From positions 1 to 56,301 of the forward strand of contig CBFHYJ010000005.1 in NCBI GenBank assembly GCA_965659945.1: a stretch of 56,301 nucleotides of DNA, read 5' to 3'. Source of the stretch: VMDJ01 sp965659945 (lineage in GTDB: Bacteria; Pseudomonadota; Gammaproteobacteria; Chromatiales; Chromatiaceae). Positions 51,429-56,301 of this stretch are shown here, one piece after another (the stretch's first letter is position 1; each line of letters begins with the position of its first letter). The notes under the pieces are model-generated. The model did no database searches. It saw nothing but the letters and a program-made list of their open reading frames with translations, and was not told where the DNA came from. The position numbers and the translations under genes were made by a program.

Positions 51429-52850
51429 ATGGGCATCAAATCTCGGACTAGCAAAAAACTCTTTGTACTCGATACCAACGTGCTGATGCACGACCCCACC
51501 GCCCTATTCCGATTTGCTGAACACGACATCTTCCTCCCCATGATCGTTCTCGAAGAACTTGATCGTGGTAAGAAAGGCCTTTCTGAAGTTGCTCGAAACG
51601 TCCGCCAAGTTAGTCGTTTCATCGATGACTTGATGACTAAAAATGGCAGCAAAGACATTCATGAAGGCATTCCGCTTACGGGTGCGCTTAATATCAACGA
51701 TGGTGAGCGTTCAGCAGATGAGTTAGGCCATCTATTTTTTCAGACCCAGTTAAAACCCAACCAACTCCCTGATTCACTACCGGGTGATGTTGCTGATAAC
51801 AATATTCTGGGGACCGCTCTTGCTTTAGCGGATATGGCGACCGGTCGTGAGGTCATTCTCGTCTCTAAAGACATCAACCTTCGCATCAAAGCATCAGTTG
51901 TCGGCATCGTTGCTGAAGATTATCACAACGACCAAGCTCTTGACGACTTAGAGCTGCTGTATAGCGGTCAGTTAGAACTCGAGAGCAACTTCTGGGACAG
52001 TCACAGTAAAGACATGCAATCTTGGCAGGACGAAGGTCGCTCTTTCTACCGCGTATCTGGGCCAGACACTAAAGACTGGCACATCAATCAGTTGCTATTC
52101 CAAGATGGCGACCAAAATTTGGAAGCCATTGTTCGCAAGAAGGAAGACGATGGCGCCACGATTGAATGGATCCACGATTACACCTCAGCACGTCATTCTG
52201 TTTGGGGTATTACTGCACGTAACCGCGAACAAAACTTCGCCCTTAACCTACTCATGGATCCGGATGTCGACTTTGTCAGTCTGCTTGGCACCGCCGGCAC
52301 CGGCAAAACCTTATTAGCGTTAGCAGCAGGCTTGTCTCAAGTACTCGATCAGAACCGTTACCGTGAAATCATTATGACTCGCATCACTGTGCCAGTCGGT
52401 GATGACATTGGCTTCCTACCCGGTACCGAAGAGGAAAAGATGGCACCTTGGATGGGCGCCCTTACCGATAACCTCGAAGTGCTGACACAAACCAGTGGTG
52501 GTGGCGACTGGGGTCGTGCCGCAACCGATGAGCTCGTGCGTTCCAAGATCAAAATTCACTCTCTCAACTTTATGCGCGGCCGCACCTTCTTAAACAAATA
52601 CATCATCTTGGATGAGGCGCAAAACCTCACGCCAAAGCAGATGAAGACATTGATCACGCGCGCAGGCCCTGGCACCAAGATTGTGTGCTTAGGTAACGTC
52701 GCCCAAATCGACACCCCTTATCTCACCGAGACTACCTCAGGCTTAACTTATGTAGTTGATCGCTTTAAGAATTGGCCACACAGCGGACACATCACATTGA
52801 CTCGTGGTGAACGCTCACGCCTTGCCGATCACGCGTCAGACATTCTGTAA
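51429..52850 (+). CDS. PhoH family protein with N-terminal PIN domain
   Basis: This 473-residue protein fuses an N-terminal PIN nuclease domain (KKLFVLDTNVLMHDPTALFRFAEHDIFLPMIVLEELD, residues 9-45, with acidic residues of the metal site) to a C-terminal PhoH ATPase. The ATPase has Walker A LGTAGTGKT near 286, VPVGDDIGFLPGTEEEKMAPWMG, and Walker B-like YIILDEAQNLTPKQMKTL. PhoH2-type proteins are proposed RNA helicase/RNases. It follows the peroxiredoxin gene by 21 bases; the two may share a transcript. Confidence 0.9.
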   Translation: MGIKSRTSKKLFVLDTNVLMHDPTALFRFAEHDIFLPMIVLEELDRGKKGLSEVARNVRQVSRFIDDLMTKNGSKDIHEGIPLTGALNINDGERSADELGHLFFQTQLKPNQLPDSLPGDVADNNILGTALALADMATGREVILVSKDINLRIKASVVGIVAEDYHNDQALDDLELLYSGQLELESNFWDSHSKDMQSWQDEGRSFYRVSGPDTKDWHINQLLFQDGDQNLEAIVRKKEDDGATIEWIHDYTSARHSVWGITARNREQNFALNLLMDPDVDFVSLLGTAGTGKTLLALAAGLSQVLDQNRYREIIMTRITVPVGDDIGFLPGTEEEKMAPWMGALTDNLEVLTQTSGGGDWGRAATDELVRSKIKIHSLNFMRGRTFLNKYIILDEAQNLTPKQMKTLITRAGPGTKIVCLGNVAQIDTPYLTETTSGLTYVVDRFKNWPHSGHITLTRGERSRLADHASDIL

Positions 52851-52921
52851 ATCTATTCACAGAGTGCCATCAATCAACTGAAACACTTTATGATGGTTTA
52901 TTAACTCACTTGGAGAACTAT

Positions 52922-53101
52922 ATGACAGCAAATGTTGGCGGCACGGATAAAGGCATCCGCGCAATTCTTGGCGTAGGTTTACTCGCTTACGGCATCATCA
53001 CGGGGCACTGGTCCGGTTTTATTGGTGCAGTGTTATTGGGTACAGCAGCACTGAGTTTCTGCCCTGCTTACACGCTGATTGGTGTAAATACCAAGAAATA
53101 A
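52922..53101 (+). CDS. DUF2892 (YgaP-like) small membrane protein
   Basis: A 59-residue inner-membrane protein with two hydrophobic spans: TDKGIRAILGVGLLAYGIITG, then GFIGAVLLGTAALSFCPAYTLIGVNT. The ending with CPAY and IGVNT is the DUF2892 signature, seen as the membrane tail of the rhodanese YgaP and as stand-alone proteins in sulfur-metabolising bacteria. I chose the ATG at 52922 because GGAG lies 8 bases upstream. Function unknown. Confidence 0.85.
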   Translation: MTANVGGTDKGIRAILGVGLLAYGIITGHWSGFIGAVLLGTAALSFCPAYTLIGVNTKK

Positions 53102-53110
53102 AGATTCGCG

Positions 53111-53130
53111 GCTCGGTAGTCTTACCGAGC
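53111..53130. terminator. Hairpin between convergent DUF2892 and perM genes
   Basis: GCTCGGTA and TACCGAGC form a perfect 8-pair stem with a GTCT loop. It starts 9 bases after the DUF2892 stop and covers the last codons and stop of perM. No long T-run follows on either strand, so termination would be weak or Rho-assisted. Confidence 0.45.
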
Positions 53131-54189
53131 TGCAGCCATCTCCGCATTTCGCTTCGACCAGCCATGGAACACGGCATTAACCAAGGTCGCTAATGGAATA
53201 GCAAAGAACACTCCCCAGAAGCCCCAAATACCGCCAAAGACTAAGATCGAGACAATGATCGCCACTGGATGAAGGTTGACCACCTCACCAAATAATAAAG
53301 GCACAAGGATATTGCCATCGATCGCTTGCACGACCAGATAAGCAATCATCAGATACGCAAAATCAGGCGTGGTACCAAACTGCACCCAAGCAATCACCAC
53401 CACCGGCACCGTCACGACCGTTGCGCCAACATAAGGCACGATCACCGACAAGCCCACCGCAACGGCCAACAGCATGGCGTACTGCAAATCAAAATAGGCA
53501 AAGACCGCATAGGTTGCCGCCCAAACAATCATCACTTCCCAGAATTTACCGCGTACATAGTTAGCGATCTGAAGATCCACCTCACCCCATACTTTCGTTG
53601 CCAGACCTCGCTCCCCAGGAACAAAGTCAGCGAACCAGCGCAAGATGTTCTCCTTATCTTTCAAGAAGAAGAACACCATCATCGGCATCAAAACCAAGTA
53701 CACAACAAGTGTCAAAAAGCCCACAACCGAGGATACTGACAGGGAAAGTAGCTGCTGCGTTGCACCGGTAATCTCAGTACGCGCTTGCGCAAAGACTTGT
53801 TGAATTTGTTCAATCGAAACAATGTCTGGATAACGCTCAGGCAACATCATCAACAAGCGCTGACCTTCCGCCACGATCGCTGGCAAGCCTTTAGCAAACT
53901 GTGAGACCTGAACCGACAACATCGGCAACAAACCAAACAAGATCGCGCTCATACCGAGGATAAACAGTGAAAAAACAAAGAGCACTGAAATCAAACGATT
54001 AATACCGGAGCGCTGCATCAGACCAACCAGGCCTTCAAGTAGGTACGCAATCACAATACTCGCAAGCACTGGCAGCAAGATATCGCCCATCACCAAGATA
54101 ATGGCGAAAACACCGATGAGACCCAGCGTCAGGAAAACAATTTGTGGATCAGAGAAGTTTCGTTTGAACCATTCGGTAACTAAACGCAT
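53122..54189 (-). CDS. AI-2E family transporter (PerM-like)
   Basis: This 355-residue inner-membrane protein has about seven helices and belongs to the PerM/AI-2E (formerly UPF0118) family. The hydrophobic hairpin at the start (IVFLTLGLIGVFAIILVMGDILLPVLASIVIAYLLEGLV) and the C-terminal region AVGLSVIVPYVGATVVTVPVV ... GNILVPLLFGEVVNLHPVAIIVSILVFGGIWGFWGVFFAIPLATL are typical. Members are assigned diverse exports, from sodium/proton exchange to AI-2; no substrate is assigned here. Its ATG overlaps the stop of the upstream 128-residue gene (TGATG), placing it last in a lysR-hyp-perM transcript. Confidence 0.87.
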   Translation of the reverse strand: MRLVTEWFKRNFSDPQIVFLTLGLIGVFAIILVMGDILLPVLASIVIAYLLEGLVGLMQRSGINRLISVLFVFSLFILGMSAILFGLLPMLSVQVSQFAKGLPAIVAEGQRLLMMLPERYPDIVSIEQIQQVFAQARTEITGATQQLLSLSVSSVVGFLTLVVYLVLMPMMVFFFLKDKENILRWFADFVPGERGLATKVWGEVDLQIANYVRGKFWEVMIVWAATYAVFAYFDLQYAMLLAVAVGLSVIVPYVGATVVTVPVVVIAWVQFGTTPDFAYLMIAYLVVQAIDGNILVPLLFGEVVNLHPVAIIVSILVFGGIWGFWGVFFAIPLATLVNAVFHGWSKRNAEMAAAR

Positions 54190-54575
54190 CAGGCATCCTC
54201 AACGGAGTTTTTGGCATTGTAAGCAGTATACGCATTCTCAAACAGTGCCTGCAGATCATCAATCACATCATTTGCCGGACGCCCCTGCATAACATGCGCG
54301 CTCATCAGAGTAGATGCTTCATGGAGCAAGGCTTCACGGTTTAGCATGGGATAGGTTTTTGCCAAACGTTTAATCGCTGCCACAACACTTTCCGCATCAG
54401 GTCGAAGAATATCTAAAGGTGTTTGCGATACGGAAGAGTCTTTCGGCCCACCCTGCTGCAGCAACAAAAACTGCGCAAAATCATGCAAGGATTGCTGTCG
54501 TTCTGCACTCAGCTGCTCAAATACAGCGCTTAGCTGCGAAACCGAAGGTGTTTGTTTCTTTTTCGGTGGCAGCAT
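54189..54575 (-). CDS. Hypothetical helical protein between lysR and perM
   Basis: A 128-residue soluble protein that I do not recognise. It starts with a basic stretch (PPKKKQTPS), then an amphipathic helix region LSAVFEQLSAERQQSLHDFAQFLLLQQGG, followed by a further helical domain with AAIKRLAKTYPMLNREALLHEASTLMSAHVMQGRPANDVIDDLQALFENAY. There are no cysteines and no membrane segments. It begins 8 bases after lysR and overlaps perM by one base, so the three form a probable operon. Codon use looks like that of its neighbours. Confidence 0.75.
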   Translation of the reverse strand: MLPPKKKQTPSVSQLSAVFEQLSAERQQSLHDFAQFLLLQQGGPKDSSVSQTPLDILRPDAESVVAAIKRLAKTYPMLNREALLHEASTLMSAHVMQGRPANDVIDDLQALFENAYTAYNAKNSVEDA

Positions 54576-54583
54576 TTAAAAGC

Positions 54584-55489
54584 TTAGGCTGGCTTGTTCG
54601 CTTCGCAATAGTTACGTGCAAATTCGAGTAACTCTTCGATCACACGAACTCGGAACTTTTGCTTTTGATGCACAAACGAGAACGGACGGGTCAACGGTGG
54701 ATCAAGCGGCAAGGCAACCAGAGTACCTAAGCGTAGTTCTTTCTGAATCGTTGCTGCTGATACCACAGAGATACCCATACCGGTTTCAACTGCACCCTTA
54801 ACAGCTTCAGGGCTACCTAGCTCCATCGCAATGTGCATTTTGGATTTACATTCATCACTGTTACAAATGTAGCTCGCAATGGCTTCACGTGTACCTGAGC
54901 CTTCCTCACGACAAATGAAAGGGAAGTTCAGCAACTCTTCCATTGAAATCGACTTTCGATCAGCAAACTCGTGATTTTGCGGCATGATCGCAACCAGACG
55001 ATCATCACGACATTTTTCGACCACTAAGTTTTTATTGCCCACTGGTGCTTCAACAACACCTAAGTCAATCGCATTACTCTCAACCATCGAGACAATGCCA
55101 TCACTGTTTGAAACCTTAAGGTGAATCGATACGTCAGGGTATTGCGTTCTAAAGTCACCCAATAAGGCCGGCAGCATGTATTCAGCAATGGTGGTACTTG
55201 CCCCAATGGTGAGTGAGCCGCTAATTTCACCGGTCATCTCACGTACGGTGTTATCCATCTCGGCGTAGAGCTCAAAGATCTTGTCTGCGTACTCGAAAAC
55301 GCGCATACCCGCTTCAGTCAGACTAATGCGGTTGTGCGTACGATCGAATAAACGGGTATTGAACGTTTCTTCTAACTGACGAACCTGGAAAGTCACTGCT
55401 GGTTGAGTCATGTGAAGTGATTCAGCGGCTTTCGTAAAACTCAATAAACGAGCAACGGTGTGAAAAACCTGTAACCGACGGTCTGCCAT
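54584..55489 (-). CDS. LysR-family transcriptional regulator
   Basis: This 301-residue regulator has an N-terminal winged helix-turn-helix (LQVFHTVARLLSFTKAAESLHMTQPAVTFQVRQLEETFNTRLFDR, residues 6-50). A C-terminal effector domain follows with SGSLTIGASTTIAEYMLPALLGDFRTQYPDVSI and the hinge-type FICREEGSGTREAI. The effector domain resembles the CysB/CbbR-like and selenium-metabolism-associated LysR groups, which sense small anions or sulfur compounds. It lies next to dsrE2-tusA on the same strand but behind their terminator. A role in sulfur gene control is inference from position. Confidence 0.88.
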   Translation of the reverse strand: MADRRLQVFHTVARLLSFTKAAESLHMTQPAVTFQVRQLEETFNTRLFDRTHNRISLTEAGMRVFEYADKIFELYAEMDNTVREMTGEISGSLTIGASTTIAEYMLPALLGDFRTQYPDVSIHLKVSNSDGIVSMVESNAIDLGVVEAPVGNKNLVVEKCRDDRLVAIMPQNHEFADRKSISMEELLNFPFICREEGSGTREAIASYICNSDECKSKMHIAMELGSPEAVKGAVETGMGISVVSAATIQKELRLGTLVALPLDPPLTRPFSFVHQKQKFRVRVIEELLEFARNYCEANKPA

Positions 55490-55632
55490 CGTTAGCTCCC
55501 CTTCTCTAGTTGTTGTAATTTATTTTTATGCATCCGAAAACGGATTAATTCTGCTTATATAGTACTGCAAAAAACTCATCTAGCGTTAAAGAAAATACTT
55601 ACATTAGTGAATTTAAATATACTTTTTGAGCA

Positions 55633-55660
55633 CAAAAAAACACCGCCTTATAGGCGGTGC
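55633..55660 (-). terminator. Intrinsic terminator after dsrE2
   Basis: On the minus strand GCACCGCC and GGCGGTG(T) pair around a TATAA loop and are followed by seven or more T. It begins 28 bases beyond the dsrE2 stop and separates tusA-dsrE2 from lysR. Confidence 0.9.
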
Positions 55661-55687
55661 TTTTAAGATCTGATCGATATATCAAGA

Positions 55688-56170
55688 TTAGATATACAAA
55701 CAGACGTCTGATTCGCCAGCGAACTCGAAGAAACGAGCTGCGCCCGCATATTCAACGCCATCGATGAAATCAGCGGTATCCATTTCAAACAGATCCACCG
55801 TCATCTGACAGGCAATCAAGCGAACTTCAGCTTCTTGAGAGAGCTCACGCAACTCTTCTAAGCTAGCAACGCCTTTGCTTGCCATCTTCTTTTTCATCAT
55901 GCTGGTCATCATCGCTTCCATGCCTGGTAGCGCGGTCAATAAGGTTGGGAACCACTTGTCCATACCCATTGGCATTGGCATGCCTGGGTTACCAAGTGGA
56001 GAAACCTTAAGATCCAAATCTTTCTTCAACAGCTGCAAGCCGTAGAAAGTGAAGAAGATCTCAGTTTCATAGCCCAATGCCGCACCAGTCGACGCCAAGA
56101 TGAATGGAGGGTAACCCCAGTCCAAGGTGCCTTTGGTTGCAATGATTGCTAACTTCTTTTCTTCCATCAT
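55688..56170 (-). CDS. dsrE2: DsrE2-type sulfur-trafficking protein (DsrE/DsrF family)
   Basis: This 160-residue protein belongs to the DsrE/DrsH-like family, closest to the DsrE2 subgroup of sulfur oxidisers. Features are KKLAIIATKGTLDWGYPPFILASTGAALGYETEIFFTFYGLQLL at the N-terminus, a methionine- and proline-rich middle (GNPGMPMPMGMDKW), RLIACQMTVDLFEM with a conserved cysteine near 120, and DVCLYI at the end with a second. DsrE2 proteins exchange persulfide sulfur with TusA and rhodanese. It follows tusA by 38 bases. No membrane helix is evident. Confidence 0.85.
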   Translation of the reverse strand: MMEEKKLAIIATKGTLDWGYPPFILASTGAALGYETEIFFTFYGLQLLKKDLDLKVSPLGNPGMPMPMGMDKWFPTLLTALPGMEAMMTSMMKKKMASKGVASLEELRELSQEAEVRLIACQMTVDLFEMDTADFIDGVEYAGAARFFEFAGESDVCLYI

Positions 56171-56208
56171 TCTGCTCTCTTATTAAGCAAGGGAAATCGA
56201 AAAATCGA

Positions 56209-56301
56209 TTACGCCTTTTGAATGCGGAATACGAACTTGCCGCCTTCTTCACCAGAATCTAGCAACTCGTTACCGGTTTGCTTTGAAAAAGCTTCGAAGT
56301 C
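56209..56301 (-). CDS. tusA: TusA sulfur carrier protein, C-terminal part (cut by window edge)
   Basis: Only the last 30 residues and the stop are in the window. They read DFEAFSKQTGNELLDSGEEG followed by GKFVFRIQKA. This matches the C-terminal strand-helix-strand of TusA/SirA proteins of sulfur oxidisers, which end in F-I-(K/R)K. The active Cys-Pro motif would lie outside. The gene precedes dsrE2 by 38 bases. The tusA-dsrE2 pair, usually with a rhodanese gene next to it, is common in sulfur oxidisers; a rhodanese could lie just beyond the window. Confidence 0.85.
   Translation of the reverse strand, partial: DFEAFSKQTGNELLDSGEEGGKFVFRIQKA

Overview
This window looks like a chromosomal segment of a sulfur-oxidising gammaproteobacterium. 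The gene order pncC-recA-recX-alaS-lysC-csrA-tRNA-Ser is a gammaproteobacterial signature. The sulfur genes soeABC, dsrE2 and tusA, together with cytochrome bd, point to a sulfur oxidiser, perhaps a Thiotrichaceae-type (Leucothrix/Cocleimonas-like) organism. That placement is inferred from gene content and was not tested against a database. No CRISPR array, rRNA, insertion sequence or complete prophage was seen.

Layout. 1-890: two small + strand ORFs of unknown or phage-like type; the first is cut by the window edge. 897-10026: one long minus-strand nitrate assimilation operon, transcribed nrtA-nrtB-nrtD-nirB-nirD-(DsrC/TusE-like)-nasA. It is preceded by a good sigma-54 promoter and a near-perfect NtrC enhancer site. 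10231-10578: a hairpin- and repeat-rich stretch, a terminator and tRNA-Arg(ACG). 10636-12745: HU protein and the umuDC translesion polymerase. 12855-16703: D-lactate dehydrogenase, long-chain acyl-CoA synthetase and alanine dehydrogenase. 16761-23356: tRNA-Ser(GCT), csrA, lysC, alaS, recX, recA, pncC. 23453-28065: cupin and mutS on +, converging on dsbC and xerD. 28367-34142: ycgN-like gene, a DUF3549 gene and the amino-acid ABC transporter aapJQMP. 34146-42425: trhP, the sulfite dehydrogenase operon soeABC and uup, all on minus. 42685-48963: cydA-cydB-cydX-cydD-cydC (bd oxidase and its maturation exporter). 48996-54575: assorted housekeeping genes. 54584-56301: a LysR regulator, dsrE2 and the 3' end of tusA.

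How the genes work together. The nas operon covers the whole route: nitrate uptake (NrtABD), reduction to nitrite (NasA) and reduction to ammonium (NirBD), under apparent nitrogen-limitation control. SoeABC, TusA and DsrE2 belong to cytoplasmic sulfur oxidation and sulfur trafficking, and may feed electrons to the quinone pool that cytochrome bd can oxidise. AapJQMP, alanine dehydrogenase and acyl-CoA synthetase suggest a mixotrophic lifestyle.

Most interesting observations. (1) A DsrC/TusE-family protein sits between nirD and nasA. Its cysteine pattern is the reverse of TusE: the inner cysteine is kept and the C-terminal sulfur-carrying cysteine is lost. (2) A sigma-54/NtrC control region precedes nrtA. 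(3) Unexplained palindromes lie upstream of cydA and soeA, and a DnaA-box-like palindrome lies between xerD and ycgN.
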